A stretch of 64,000 nucleotides of DNA, from positions 6,355,488-6,419,487 of the forward strand of contig NC_092559.1 of NCBI RefSeq assembly GCF_037038585.1, given 5' to 3'. Under the pieces are notes generated by a model that worked only from the letters and a program-made list of their open reading frames with translations, ran no database searches and had not been told where the DNA came from. Numbering within the stretch: position 1 is the first letter of the stretch; each line of letters opens with the position of its first letter. The stretch comes from Patagioenas fasciata (taxonomy: Eukaryota > Chordata > Aves > Columbiformes > Columbidae). The position numbers were made by a program, and so were the translations under genes. Positions 1 to 11,293 of this stretch are shown here, in pieces.

Positions 1-925
1 ACCCTGCTTTGAGCGGGAGGTTGGTCAAGACATTTCCTGTCATCACATTCAGCCTGAATGACGCTGTCCTTTCATCCCCTTCATGTTTTCAGTTTAGACA
101 AAGCTCTCAGGTGCTTCCTGACCACAGGAATAATTCACATGAGGTGCAGGGCTGCTTTACAAGTTCCTTAAACAGCCCTGACCACAACTTTTGCATCACT
201 TTTCCTTTGCCCCAACCCAGGGTCTTTTTTGCTGTCCTAATTCCCTTGCAGAAAGAGCTGCCCATATTGCTAACCCTTTCAGAGCAGGTTGTTCAAGAGG
301 TGTCAGCATCCATGTACAGAGTGTGCACATCAGCCAGACAGCAAAGCCACCATTACAGAAATGGACACGAGGCTCTTGACCAGCTCCTTGAACTCAGATA
401 TCAGCGTGACATGTCTGCTGAGATTCCAGGGAACACCTGAACTGTAAGTGCAGAGCATATGAGTCCTCGATGGGTGACTTGTCTCCTGACCCACGTGGTG
501 CTTTAGGCTGTGAGGAGAATCAAAACCAGCCATTTGACTGGGGTAGTTCCATTTTACACGTGTCACACAGGGCAGATGAAGGGAGCTCAGAACTCCAGAC
601 TCTGCTGCACAGCTGGGACTGCAGAGACTGGAAATGCAGGTGACAGTGTGTGTCAGTGCACACCACATAAAGATTCTGGCATCCTTTGTGCCTTTGTACC
701 AAAGCCCAGCCTGCTCAGATTTTGAAAGGATTGCTCCAAAGCCTGGTGACCCAAATCTCTACAACTGTCTCTCCTCAACAGCCTTTTACCCCAGGAAGGG
801 GAAAACTGCCAATGCAGGCACCAAACCAATGCCCAACCTGCCTGGAGAGCCAGGGCAGTTGTGCCACACAACAGCAGCCTCTGAGGGAAGCTGGAGGTGA
901 TGGAATTGAAATGGTTCCAACCCAA
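1..925. repeat. Unit left flank, no gene
   Basis: This stretch is a second copy of about 23910-24540: both contain the same run of TTTCAGAGCAGGTTGTTCAAG and the segment ending in GGGAACACCTGAACT. It is the start of an OR duplication unit. Open frames here are short, overlap on both strands and are not kept between copies, so I call no gene. Confidence 0.6.
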
Positions 926-1075
926 ATCATAGAATCATGCCATCATAGAATTATTTATTTTGGAAAAGACCCTTAACAATATAGAGTACAAATGTAAATC
1001 AAATCCCTAATCGCCACATCTCCACATCTTCTAAATACCTCCAGCAATGGAAGCTCCAGTCCTGAGCTGGCAGGA
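926..1075 (-). mobile_element. CR1 LINE 3' end fragment
   Basis: The stretch opens with the reversed CR1 tail (ATCATAGAATCATG then TCATAGAATT), followed by the typical TGGAAAAGACC block and a decayed CCTCCAGCAATGG segment. Only about 150 bases of the 3' end remain, as is usual for 5'-truncated CR1. Confidence 0.7.
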
Positions 1076-1129
1076 CACCATTGGCTGCAGTTGGACATAA
1101 GATACTGGTCATGACTGTGAGTTCAGCCC

Positions 1130-3050
1130 TCGCTGGCAGAATGTCTCACACCCTCACTGAGGAGGGCAGGGGCTTGGGAGATGGGAGCACGTTTCAGTTT
1201 CCAGATCCCAGGACAGAGCCCAAACCATCCTGCCCTTGAACTCTGGCATCGCATTTCCTGAGATGCAAAACTGGTGGGATTTCTGTGGATAATCATGTTA
1301 AAAGGCATCAATAATCCTTCAAGAGTTTGTGTATTTGTCTAGGAATGTCAGTTTTTAAAGAAAAAAAAAGTTTAATACGCTTATATTTAAATATCTGTAA
1401 AATAGCACTCTGCATCAGTGGTAGTCCCTCTGGCAATGATACCTAAATAGGTATTTGCACTATAAGGCTTCATACCTCATCCACAAGCACACATCTACGT
1501 GGTTCAGATGAAGGGTGGTCTGGCAAACGTCACCTTTGTGTCCCCAGGTGCATGGACACTGCTCATGTGCCTCTGCAGAGAGTGGCAGGAGCTGGATCCC
1601 CTTCTCGGGACAGACTCCTTCCAGGAGAGACACAGACACAGGGGGAACTCATCAGGTCTTTACTGCATTTCACTTGGCATCAGTTTTGACATATTGGGTG
1701 CTGTCCTGTGACTGCCCTTTCTGCACAAATGATCATACAAAGACAACCACTTAGTAAGACATGGTCATAAAGGGGCTGTTATGGACAAGAAAGCTCACCA
1801 TAAACTCTGGAGAGAGCAAAGAAGTTTATAATAAGCACCAGGAAGAACCAAGAAGCTTAAGGCCTCTTCTGAAGAGCGGGAGGCCCTGAGCAGCCGTGAT
1901 TGGCCATGTGTAGGTGTGGGAGAGGGTCAGGGCATGTCAGGGAGAAGCAATGAGATGGCTGATGGCTTCAGTGAACCCTTCCAGCCATGTCTGAGCCCAG
2001 AAATGGAAAGGAGTTGATGTCTGCAGGTGGAGGAGGAACAGGAGGAAGAATTTCCTGGGAATATGGAAGGAAGAAAGCCCTCTCTTGGGCTACTCATGTA
2101 TGGCAGTGTCATTTCCATCCTGGGGGCATGGCTGTGCCTGGGAGATGGGGAATGGCTGCTGCTGGGGTGTTTGTGCTCAGTCATGGCCCATGAGCTGACC
2201 CTGCTCTGCTCCTCTCTTACACTGCCCACACTTGGATGGTCCTCAGGAATCATCCATGAGCCTGGTGGATGCATGAACCTCCTGGAGTGATGGGTATGGA
2301 TCCAAAGAGAGGATTCAAGCAAGTTTGGGACTGGGACATTGAGGTGATTGGTGACCATTGCCAGGTGTATGAAAGAAGCTGGGTGAGTTGTGAAGAACTC
2401 ACAGGCATTTGCAGCTCCACAGAAAACCAGAGCCTTGCAGTTAAAGCAACAGCACTTGACATAAAACCCACCCCCAAAGCATGAAACACTCACAGTGACC
2501 ACAGGAAAAGCCTTGTAAAACATTTGAGAAAAATCTACCAGGTCCCAGGGGTCAGGGCTCACCCATTGTGATGATGAACAAGCATCAAGGGCTCACATGG
2601 CATCAGAGCCACCTCCCCATGGCCCTCACCACCTGTAATCAGTGTCTCCAAGTCTTTCCTTCACCAGCCTCCAGGGACAGGGACCTGCACTGGTTGTTTC
2701 CTTCACAGCTGTGTCAGTGATGGCCCTTCATGGGGTCCCACACACCCTCAGAAACTTGGGGTTTGCTTCTGCCTTTCACTTCATTAGAGATTTGTTTGTT
2801 GTTTCAGCATCTGCAGTTCAGGATCATGGCAGCAGAGGGCTCATTAACATCTGAAATGCTCTTACAAGGCAAGGCTCTGTGCATCTCTTTCCTAAAGGCT
2901 TCAAGTCTGTTGTTGATGATTAGGGAGATTTCAGAAATAGTAAAACAGAGAGCATTTCCATAATAAATAGCAATAAAGCTAAATTTCTTCTATTTCCTTC
3001 CATGCTCAGTTTTCATTTTCTGTAATGGTGTCTGAGTATCTGAGTTGCCT
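1130..3050. repeat. Duplicated unit block, no gene
   Basis: The block matches 51300-53430 in the same direction over its whole length, with scattered substitutions and small indels, and part of it matches 24550-26530. The longest frame (1927-2562, minus) has a counterpart at 52102-52803 whose frame differs in ends and indels, so it does not look selected. I see no gene. Confidence 0.65.
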
Positions 3051-3054
3051 CAGG

Positions 3055-3940
3055 TCACCCTGACTTGAGCCCCATCCATTGCTGGGTTTTCTCCAGACTC
3101 CTGAGTTTGGGAATGAACTCCCAGGAGACCTTGCTGGTGAAGATGGGGGCAAAGAAGCCATGAAGAACCTCAGTTCTGTCTGATTGTACTCTTACAAAGT
3201 TGAGCAGGAGGCCCACGTCTCTTATTTTAAGGAAACTGTGTAAGCTCGTCTTGCTGCCTTCATTCTCCCCTGCAGCTATGAAGTTCAGATCAGCTTTGGC
3301 ATCATCTTTACATCGATGGACAAGGTTTCTGAATTCCTCCTCTGCAGCTTCCCCTGCTTCCACCTCCTGTGTGCTGCCTTTTTGTCCTGGAGCTCCATCA
3401 GTTCAGATGAGCAGCCTCACAAGATAAATGCTTCTTTTCATGGGTTCTCAGAGAAATCATTCTTGTGCTTGGAGCAGGCTGTCCTGTAAGGCTGCTCTGG
3501 TTTCCTGAGCTTCTTCACCTTTCAGGCCTTCTTCCATGTAACCAACTCGTCTGCCATCCTCCAGTATGTCAAAGCCTTCTCTGGAGCCCACCAGCCTGTG
3601 CTCTGCTGCTGGCCTTCCTCCCTCCCCTCTGGTGCCTGGGACCCCACTGTTTCCTGGTCACAACAGCCAAGGTGGACACTGACGTTCACATCCCTCACCA
3701 GCTCTTCCTTCTTGATCAGGAATAGATCCAGGTGAACATCACCCCTATTGGCCCACCAGGCAGACATGTTAAGAAGTCGGCCCAAGATCACCTCCTGGCC
3801 AGTGAGTGTCAGGGTAATTACAGTTCTCCATAGGAACCTGCTCATTGACTGGAGACATCCTAAGGTTGCTGACAGAAGATGTTTTCCATTTCTTCTCCAC
3901 GGTCAAGTAATTTGTAACATCCAACTGGATGTACACGGCT
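3055..3940 (-). mobile_element. Old CR1 ORF2 relic (endonuclease to linker)
   Basis: Minus-strand translations read like pieces of CR1 ORF2. Around 3600-3760 is LDLFLIKKEELVRDV next to LGCCDQE, matching the [12 protein letters not shown] and LGCSDHE blocks of the endonuclease. At 3055-3240 is TEVLHGFFAPIFTSKVS, matching AEVLNAFFASVFTxKVS. A CNYPDTHW stretch near 3800-3835 fits DFNxPDxxW. Frames are broken throughout. Equivalent relics lie at 26530-26960, 48400-48640 and 53430-54150, so the insertion predates the unit duplications. Confidence 0.65.
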
Positions 3941-3949
3941 AAGTCTTGG

Positions 3950-4430
3950 AACTGGGGGTGAGAGTGGTTGGGCACCTCACCTCACTGACTCCTGAGTCAC
4001 CCATGTCAGGAAGACGTTGTCAATGACCTCCAAAACCCTCCTTGTCCCCAGCCAGGAACCTGGGAGGTGTGGGACCATAGTCCTGCCCTTGGCCTTGCAC
4101 AGCCCCACATCACACTGTCCAGGAAGGGCCCTGGGCAACGTGTGAGGGACAGGATCTGCCTTCCCAGGGCTGGGGGTCAGGGCTTGACCTTTGATTAATG
4201 AAACACATCCAGGTTTACTCAGCATCAGAGAGACATTTACTTTGCTTTTCCTGAACTGTCATCACTGCCTCCAGTTTTCTACTCTAACCAGATCCTGGAG
4301 ACCGTTGCTCAGTAGTGTCCCTCAGTGGGACCCATTAACAATACCAGAAACTATGGAGTTTGAATCTGACTTTGATTTCTTGAGAAGCTTCTTCTTCTTC
4401 CCCTCAAGGTCTGATGTTCATGGACTCTAC
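3950..4430. repeat. Upstream flank of OR-1, no gene
   Basis: This block precedes the 5' exon and recurs before OR-3 (28850-29235), OR-4 (46310-46560, reversed) and OR-5 (55800-56190). Near 3977-4040 it keeps a short CR1 endonuclease remnant (IDNVFLTWVT on the minus strand). It probably contains the OR-1 promoter, but no TATA box can be assigned with certainty. Confidence 0.5.
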
Positions 4431-4439
4431 ACCAAAGCC

Positions 4440-4707
4440 ACCAGAGGGGTCATTAAAGTGCCTTGGGCTGCTCCTGTGCTGCTGAGCTGGGCTGGGCTCC
4501 TGGGACTGAGGGAGCTCATGGCAAGTGGCAGCGCTGCAGAGAGACAGCTCTGCCCAGGAGCAGCTCCTCTGCACAGCGCAGCAGGGCTGAGGGCTCTGCA
4601 TGGGGATCTCAGGGAGACGAGCAAGGCAGAGAGAGATTAAAGGTGGTCAGGATTGGGAGGATGACTGAGAGCTCACTGGAGGAGAAACCTTTGCAGCCCT
4701 TGCCATG
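4440..4707 (+). other. Predicted 5' non-coding exon of OR-1
   Basis: A GC-rich stretch ends CCATG at 4707 and is followed at once by GTAAGT (4708-4713), a consensus 5' splice donor. The same exon and donor occur before OR-3 (donor 29513), OR-4 (46035, minus) and OR-5 (56461), and in diverged form before OR-2 (22197, minus). Bird and mammal OR genes commonly have non-coding 5' exons. The exon start is a guess: a conserved ATTAAAG at about 4453 could be a weak TATA-like element. A TCTCAGGGAGA stretch (4607-4617) loosely resembles an Olf/EBF site, which is weak evidence. Confidence 0.6.
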
Positions 4708-6054
4708 GTAAGTCTCTGGGTGCAGGGCAATGCAGCTGTAGCTCCTGGAGGCATCTCCTCAAACTGGCACAGGCACAGCTTGTGGGATCTGTAAGGACAG
4801 GGATCTTTTTCAGCAACTTAGAAAATCTGAGAAGCAAGTTGTGCACCCAGGGGTGCCCAGGGCTGTCCTGCAGAGCAGGGTCCCTGCACCCCAGGGCTGT
4901 GCCGGGGCAGGGACTCTGCAGCCTGCCAGGGTCAGCGCTCAGCCTGCCCGGGGAGATCCCATGGCAGCAGCTGTGGGTGGAAGGAGCGACCCCCGGCAGG
5001 GCAGGCAGGGAGCTTGTGGGGTTGAACAGTGCTGTGTGGGTCAGGGCTGCTCAGAGCTCCAGATCAACCCCACAGACATTACATGGGGTCCTTCTGAACC
5101 ACCACATCGAGAAAGGAACAGCTGCAAGGGAAGGAGCCTGCACTTCAATTTTCCACTGTTGGTTCTCTGGGTGTGCAGTGGGAGATGGGGATTTATTTCT
5201 CTCTTTGGAGAAGACACTGAGACCCCAGTTCTCGTTAGGACTTGTCTGAGCTGCTCCTGAGCCCCTGCACACACAGAGCTGCCCCTGGGCAGTGCCAGGA
5301 GGTGTGAGCAGGACAGAGCTGAGCACACAGCGGGTGGGACGGGGTCTGTGACACTGACAGGGAGCAGAGCCAGGGACAGAGACACAGCTGCAGGCAGCAC
5401 AGGCATGGACAGGGAAAGGGAGATGGACCAGAAATGCTGGGGAGGCGGGATTCAGTACCCCCCGTGCCATCCCCTGCAGTGCAGAGACGTTGCCCAGTGC
5501 AATCCCTGGTGTCCTCTCCTCCCCAGCAGAGCCTCTGCCCCAAAGCCATGGGGTCCAGGTCACGAGTCTCCACCTCAGCAGCTGGACCTCCAGGTGAAGG
5601 GTTCCTGGAACGTGGTACACAAAAAAGGTGCTAAAAGTACTTGCTCTACAGTGTCATTCAGTGAGTGGCAGCAGCACAGCCGGGTAAGGAGAAGGTTCCA
5701 CAGCATGCCCGTCTGCCTTTCTGTCCTTGCTTTATTTTCTGGTAGCACTACAGTGTCCTTCCCTGTTTCTCCACCTGTCCCTGGAGCTCTTGCTCTGTGG
5801 TGTTGGGGTGGGAGTGTGGGTCAGTTGTTGTTCTGCCACCAATTCAGTGAATTTTACCTTACAGCTGTGTCCATGGAAACTGCATGCCCAACTGCATTTT
5901 AAACTTTGATGAACTGTTTTTCTCAGCTGGTAGAAAGAGAGAATGAGCTGAAACATCCCTCCATCAGGGAGGGGGTTTACCGTGAGAAATAGCATGTTGA
6001 TTTTCCACTGAGAAGTCTCCTCTAACTCGTCACTGTCTTTTCCTCCTTGCACAG
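4708..6054 (+). other. OR-1 intron, core type A
   Basis: The intron runs from GTAAGT at 4708 to a pyrimidine-rich tract and CAG ending at 6054. The core from about 4961 to 5995 is shared with the OR-3 and OR-4 introns. The first 250 bases and the last 60 are also shared with the type B introns of OR-2 and OR-5. Long open frames here (for example 5051-5620 minus and 5348-5902 plus) overlap on both strands in GC-rich DNA and are read as chance frames. Confidence 0.6.
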
Positions 6055-6077
6055 GTCCTCATGCCCACAGGCAGCAA

Positions 6078-6992
6078 ATGTCCAACAGCAGCTCCATCAC
6101 CCAGTTCCTCCTCCTGCCGTTCACAGACACACGGGAGCTGCAGCTCTTGCACTTCTGGCTCTTCCTGGGCATCTACCTGGCTGCCCTCCTGGGCAACGGC
6201 CTCATCATCACCACCATAGCCTGGGACCAGCACCTCCACACCCCCATGTACTTCTTCCTCCTCAACCTCTCCCTCCTCGACCTGGGCTCCATCTCTACCA
6301 TTGTCCCTAAATCCATGGTCAACTCTCTGTGGGATACCAAGGTCATTTCCTATGCAGGATGTGCTGCACAGGTCTTCTTTTTTTGTTTCTTGTTTGCTGC
6401 AGAGTATTCTCTGCTCACCATCATGTCGTACGACCGCTACATTGCCATCTGCAAACCCCTGCACTACGGGACCCTCCTGGGCAGCAGAGCTTGTGTCCAC
6501 ATGGCAGCAGCTGCCTGGGCCACTGGGTTTCTCAATGCTCTGCTGCACACGGCCAATACATTTTCACTGCCCCTGTGCGAGGGCAATGCCCTGGGCCAGT
6601 TCTTCTGTGAAATCCCCCAGATCCTCAAGCTCTCCTGCTCACACTCCTACCTCAGGGAACTTGGGCTTATGGTGGTCAGTGTCTGGTTAGGATTTGGGTG
6701 TTTTGTGTTCATTGTGGTGTCCTATGTGCAGATCTTCAGGGCCGTGCTGAGGATCCCCTCTGAGCGGGGACGGCACAAAGCCTTTTCCACCTGCCTCCCT
6801 CACCTGGCCGTGGTCTCCCTGTTTGTCAGCACTGCCATGTTTGCCTACCTGAAGCCCCCCTCCATCTCCTCCCCATCCCTGGATCTGGTAGTGTCTGTTC
6901 TGTACTCAGTGGTGCCTCCAGCAGTGAACCCCCTTGTCTACAGCATGAGGAACCAGGAGCTCAAGGATGCCTTGTGCAAACTCGTATCCTAG
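6078..6992 (+). CDS. OR-1: olfactory receptor, OR14-like (gamma-c)
   Basis: This encodes an odorant-sensing class A GPCR of 304 residues in one exon, the normal OR length. An N-glycosylation sequon is at N3. TM1 has GN at 39-40, LHTPMYFF is at 53-60 after TM1, and conserved Cys95 and Cys167 would form the extracellular disulfide. SYDRY at 117-121 ends TM3 and continues into AICKPLHY. SY is at 215-216, KAFSTC at 234-239, and TM7 has NPLVY at 284-288 followed by SMRN. The start is set by a splice acceptor (AG at 6053-6054) exactly 23 bases upstream, a spacing kept in all five loci. Receptors of this family signal through G-olf in olfactory neurons; the ligand cannot be told. The C-tail is short, ending KLVS. 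OR14-type gamma-c membership is from overall recognition and the bird-specific near-identity of copies. Confidence 0.95.
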   Translation: MSNSSSITQFLLLPFTDTRELQLLHFWLFLGIYLAALLGNGLIITTIAWDQHLHTPMYFFLLNLSLLDLGSISTIVPKSMVNSLWDTKVISYAGCAAQVFFFCFLFAAEYSLLTIMSYDRYIAICKPLHYGTLLGSRACVHMAAAAWATGFLNALLHTANTFSLPLCEGNALGQFFCEIPQILKLSCSHSYLRELGLMVVSVWLGFGCFVFIVVSYVQIFRAVLRIPSERGRHKAFSTCLPHLAVVSLFVSTAMFAYLKPPSISSPSLDLVVSVLYSVVPPAVNPLVYSMRNQELKDALCKLVS

Positions 6993-7206
6993 TGTGTTCT
7001 CAAGCAAGAAACTACCCATCTGGTTCTCCATAGGCGTTTTAATGTAGCTAATTAGAGGTCCAACCTGTCATCTGGATTTTTTGTTGTTATTAGTTGTTTT
7101 CTTATTGTGATAATGTTGTCATCCCCTTTCTAATTCACTGTTGGCTTTTCTTTTATAACTGTTGGCTGTGTAAATGAGGAGCCGGGCTCTCCTTATCTCT
7201 AAACAA

Positions 7207-7212
7207 AATAAA
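7207..7212 (+). other. Poly(A) signal of OR-1
   Basis: AATAAA lies 215 bases after the stop codon in a context (AAATAAAGGGCTCT) that recurs after OR-2, OR-3 and OR-4, which supports it as the true 3' end signal. Confidence 0.65.
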
Positions 7213-8480
7213 GGGCTCTTTAGTGACTTGTTTTTCACTATATCCTTCCTGCAAGCCCTTTTTAGAACTGCAGCGATGGTTCCTCTGTTCATGGAAGGAG
7301 GGGAAATGCGTCCAATATGGCAGCACTGCCAGGGAGCTCCAGCGCTTGGTCTTCTAGAGCTGTTCTGGTTCCACTCCCACACTCTTCTTCTCATCCCTTG
7401 TGTTGGTGCAAGGCCTGAGTGCTCTGGCAGCTTGGTCCCCGTCCTGCTGTGTGTCAGTGCTGTGAGCGCAGGCAGGGACAGGCAATGGGCAGTGCTGTGA
7501 CAGAGCTGGCCTCACAACAACCTTTCCAGATAGAAAGGTGATCTCCCCAGCGCAGTACATGATGGTTTATATCTTCAAGGATATGTCTAAAAAAATGTCC
7601 CACAGACTCAAACCCCAGGGCACAGCTGAACAGTGTGTGTGTGCAGGGCTGGCACACAGCAGTGTCCTCTCACAGCCAGGCCTCCTGCCAGAGACCTGCA
7701 GGACCAGCAGAGCAGGGGCTGGGCTGTGCCCCTGTGCACTGGACACCCCTTTGGAAGGAGTTTCAGGTCAATCACCATCGACTGGCCCCTCTAAACCATC
7801 ATTTCCAGCACTGGCCTCTCACCCACAGAGGTTGTTCTTCCTTCCATGGATGGACACTCAATGAGTAGGTCAGCAGTCAATGTGCAGATGAGATGTGTGC
7901 AACTTTGTGCAGATGAGATGTGAGCACGCACATCATGTACGTGAGGTGACATGAACGCAAGCGAGCACAAACACCATCAACTGTTCTTTGGGCTTCCATG
8001 AAGGCCAGTGCCACAGACAAGGTCTTGAGGTCACTTCATATTGGGAGGAACACCCCATGGGAAATCACCTGAATGCAGCACTGGGTTGTGCTTCCTTTAA
8101 CCAAGGTCCCCGTGTCCATTCCTCATGACGTGGGACATCTCAGCTCAGTGCAGAGCAGGGTGACGCATCACAGGGCTGAGATGTCTCCTGTCCTTTGTGA
8201 GTGGCAACGGGAGGCCAGAGGGACACTGTGACTCCTGCCTCAGTGTGTAAAAGGGACAGACTCTGTCTCTGAACATCCCTGGGTGCACAAGGAGTCCAAG
8301 AGGTCAGCTCAGATGTGGACACCTGACAGACCCTGACATTTCTGTGTGTGACTCCAGCAACAAACCCCACTGGCTCGGTGAGATTGATCTCAGCTGCCTT
8401 GGACAGGCTCATTGCAAGTGCTCCAGTCTGCTATGTCACCCTTGCCCATGACTCCGGATTATGCTCTCAAAAGTGCCATA
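7213..8480. repeat. Conserved 3' flank of OR-1, no gene
   Basis: The block recurs downstream of OR-2 (reversed, 17520-18716), OR-3 (31973-32690) and OR-4 (reversed, 42240-43536), including a run with GACCTGCAGGACCAGCAG. It is absent after OR-5. Overlapping frames exist on both strands, but none is kept without shifts across copies, so it is treated as non-coding duplicated flank. Confidence 0.6.
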
Positions 8481-8489
8481 GAAACCAGA

Positions 8490-9078
8490 ATGGTTCTGGG
8501 GTCCTTCGAAAACGCATCTCAAACCCATCTTCAAGAAGAGCACAAACAAGAACTGGGATAACTACAGGCTGGCCACCCTTCATCCCATCCTGGGAAGGGG
8601 ATGGGACACTCCTCCTGCAGCCATTTCCAAGAATGTGAAGGACAAGGAAGGGATTGCTGAACCCAAATGGACAGGGGAAAGAAAGGCATGTTGTGTACAG
8701 GGTGTTTGCAAGGCTCAGCCATGGTCTCCTTCTGGCCAGAGTGGTGCTGATGGGGCTCAAGAAGTGGATGCTGGGTGGGAAGTTGGGTGAACCGTCAAGC
8801 CCAAATATCATCAGTGGTACAAAGTCCTCCGTGCAGCCAGTTACTGGTGTCATCTCTCAGTGACCAGCACTTGAACAACACTGTTGAACATCTTTATTCT
8901 CCCTTTCTAAGATATAACAGAGAGCCCTCTAAGTGCCTTGAGGGTGATGCAAACCTGGGTGGAGGCCTTGAGCAGGAGAGTGAGACAAGGTTCACCCTGC
9001 CTTGAGCAGGAGAGTGCGACAAGACGAGTGAGACAAGAGCTCTCTGTAAACCTGAGTTATTCTGTGATTTGACAGAAT
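8490..9078 (+). mobile_element. CR1 relic with deleted centre
   Basis: The forward translation near 8500-8600 reads KPIFKKS then NWDNYR, like the CR1 RT block TPxFKKG then NYRPVSL. Near 9045-9075 is a CR1 tail (AACCTGAGTTATTCTGTGATT). The middle is largely missing. Reversed counterparts lie at 17290-17510 and 41610-42240, so the insertion predates the unit duplication. Confidence 0.6.
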
Positions 9079-9084
9079 TTTTGC

Positions 9085-10230
9085 CTTGGAGAGGTTTCTG
9101 GAGAGAGAATAGGTGGAAGTATAGTAAAAAAAAAAAATAAGGAAGGGTAGAAGAGGAGATACAGAAAGTGTTACCGGAAGCACAGGAGTTCCAGTGAGGA
9201 GTGCTTTTCACCCACAGTGTTAGTAGGAAATATATTTGACAAATTTGAACAAGGTGAGGAAGCGAGATGGGTGTCTGCAGCCTGTGGGAAAGAGGGGCAG
9301 GTGTAGGACTGTGTAGGACATGCTTCAGTCTTGGTCAGGTCCTGGGCCATAAGGAGGGGGATGGATGGGTGTGGTATTATGAGGTCAGTTGTGTCTCAGA
9401 CACTCATAATCCAGTCAGAATCCTGTGGCTGTGAAGGGGCAGTGAGGTCAGTTCTGTCTCTGGAGGTGACAGCCCAGCAGCAGGGACATGGCTGGGAAAG
9501 AACCTCTGCCTAGGTACCCACAGGCCCTACCCAGGAAGAGGCCTTGGAGATGGGTTGTCATGTCCATCCCGCCTGAGAACATGACGGGACAGCAGCAGGG
9601 ACATGTGCAACTTGGAATGTGAGGACTGGATATGAGGAGGAAGAAATGTCAGTGGAAGGGCAGTGCTGTGGTGCAAGAGGTCACCCAGAGGGAGCTGGAT
9701 CAGCCCATGGTTTGTGTTCCAAAGAGCAGCCAGTGAGGGTGCAGACACAGCAGTGAAGGTGCAGAAATGCTGGGCTGAGAGCAGGTGAGGAAGCCAGATG
9801 GGTGTCTGCAGCCTGCAGGGAAAGAGGGGCAGGGGTAGGACCGTGTAGAAGAGCCTGTGGTGGAGATGGCAAAGGGTGCTGGCAAGGCTGGAAGGGACCC
9901 ACAGAACCCAGGTTTCTGTCCCCTTGGTCATGGCAGTTGTCTCTGCCACTGAGGCCCAGGAGAAGCCATGTTGTCCTCATGGCACTGGGGCCTCGCTGCC
10001 TCCTTGCAGCCCCGTGGGGAAGCTGGAAGTTGTTGTACCAGTGTTGTCCTTCCCTGGGCCTTGCACACCCACATCCCATGGTCCCAGGAAGAGCTCTGAG
10101 CCGTGTGTGAGGGACAGGATGCCCCTTCCCATTGCCTGGAGGTCATGGCTTCTCCTTTCTGCTTCAGAAAGCAAACCAAGGGGTTTCTGAGCATCAGAAC
10201 TGAAGAGAAGACTAAAAGTAGACCTCATGG
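9085..10230. repeat. Duplicated block, no gene
   Basis: The block is an inverted copy of about 40000-41065. The most similar stretch (9600-10230) is also related to 14080-14480, 28480-28990, 46600-47060 and 55400-55900. I do not recognise a gene. Frames on both strands are interrupted between copies. Confidence 0.55.
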
Positions 10231-10745
10231 TGGCTACAGCTTCCTCACAAGGGGAGAAGGAAGGGAAGGTACTGATCTCTTCTCTGTGGTGACCATTGAC
10301 AGAATCCAAGGGAATGGAAGTAAGATGTGCCAGGGGAGGGTCAGTTGGACATGAGGAAAAGGTTCTTCACCCAGAGGTGCTGGACACTTCTGCCTCTGCA
10401 GGGGATAGGCCAACAGCAGGAACATGGCTGGGAAAGGACTGTGAGGTCACACATACGAGACGAGCAATCGGGCCCAATCAGCATGGCTTTGTGAAAGGCA
10501 GGTCCTGCTTGACCACCCTGATCTCCTTCTATGACAAGGTGACCGGCTGAGCAGATGAGGGAAAGTCTGTCGTGGGGAGTGAATCCACCACACAGGCTGT
10601 GGGTGTTGTGTCCTTAGACTGCAGTAAAGCCTTTGACACTGTATCCCACAGCATCTCCTGGAGAAGCTGCAGCTCATGGCCTGGATGGTGTATCTGTAAT
10701 GGGTAAAGAACTGGCTGGAAGGCCTTTTGTCCCCTGGAGCCATTT
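10230..10745 (+). mobile_element. CR1 fragments (3' tail piece plus RT core)
   Basis: Bases 10230-10400 resemble a CR1 3' region (ATGAGGAAAAGGTTCTTCACCC). Bases 10445-10745 read as CR1 RT in pieces: NQHGFVKGRSCLTTLISFYDK, then SKAFDTVSH with a base missing. The same RT copy, much longer, is inverted at 38325-39600. Here it stops within about 20 bases of the motif for ELAGR at 10715. Confidence 0.75.
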
Positions 10746-10794
10746 GTTCCCTTTCTGTTCACATGGGCATCCCATGAATGCATCACTGCTCTCC

Positions 10795-11000
10795 TCCACT
10801 GTAGACAGGCACAAGGCCTTCTCCACCTGGACCTCAAATCAATGCCACTGGTTTCTCCAGCAACCTCATCCTTGACTGCGGGATGTCCAGAACAGCCCTC
10901 CTGAGAGAGTTTGACAAAGCCTTTTTTCTGCACCATCCCCACATCCCTGCTCAATCCCCTCATCCACAGCTTAAGGACCAGAAAGGTTGGGTGTAAGTGG
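10795..11000 (+). pseudogene. Relic of an OR from another family
   Basis: Forward frames give DRHKAFSTWTSN near 10805-10840 (OR TM6 motif GRxKAFSTC), then FDKAF near 10910, and after a frameshift CTIPTSLLNPLIHSLRTRKV at about 10930-10990 (TM7 motif xxTPLLNPLIYSLRNKEV). The gap from KAF to NP is about 140 bases against about 150 in an intact OR, so the order and spacing are right. The PLLNP and SLR wording differs from the VNPLIYSMRN of the five local receptors, so this came from a different OR group. The upstream two thirds is missing. It sits directly beside a CR1 fragment. Confidence 0.65.
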
Positions 11001-11293
11001 AGCATTGAAAGAAATGGACAGGAAAGCTTTGAAGTGCACAGGGAACCCATCAACATGTTGGCCTGCTGCTCTCTTCTGAACAGGCCCAGAAGACCTGGAC
11101 AGCATGTGCTGTGTCCCAGAAATTTGCCTGGAAGGTTGGGTTATGGAGAAAAGGTTTGGTCTGGGAAGGGACAGACAGGTGCTGGTGGAACTGGCTGGTG
11201 TGAGCGTGAGACATCTCTCCAACACCTCAGAAAAGTCCTGGCTCTCAGGGAGGTTGCAAGGTCCTCTGAGAAAGAAAATATCAAAAATGACGT

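Noticed and set aside
1927..2562. 211-codon minus frame, partly open also at 52102-52803
   Set aside because: Ends and internal sequence differ by indels between copies and no known domain is visible. It lies in duplicated flank.
5051..5620. Long minus-strand frame of 189 codons in the OR-1 intron
   Set aside because: It overlaps frames on the other strand, lies in a predicted intron, and its counterparts in OR-3 and OR-4 introns are cut or shifted.
6210..6992. Frames on other phases and on the minus strand across the OR exons
   Set aside because: These are shadows of the receptor frame, repeated at all five loci because the DNA is nearly identical.
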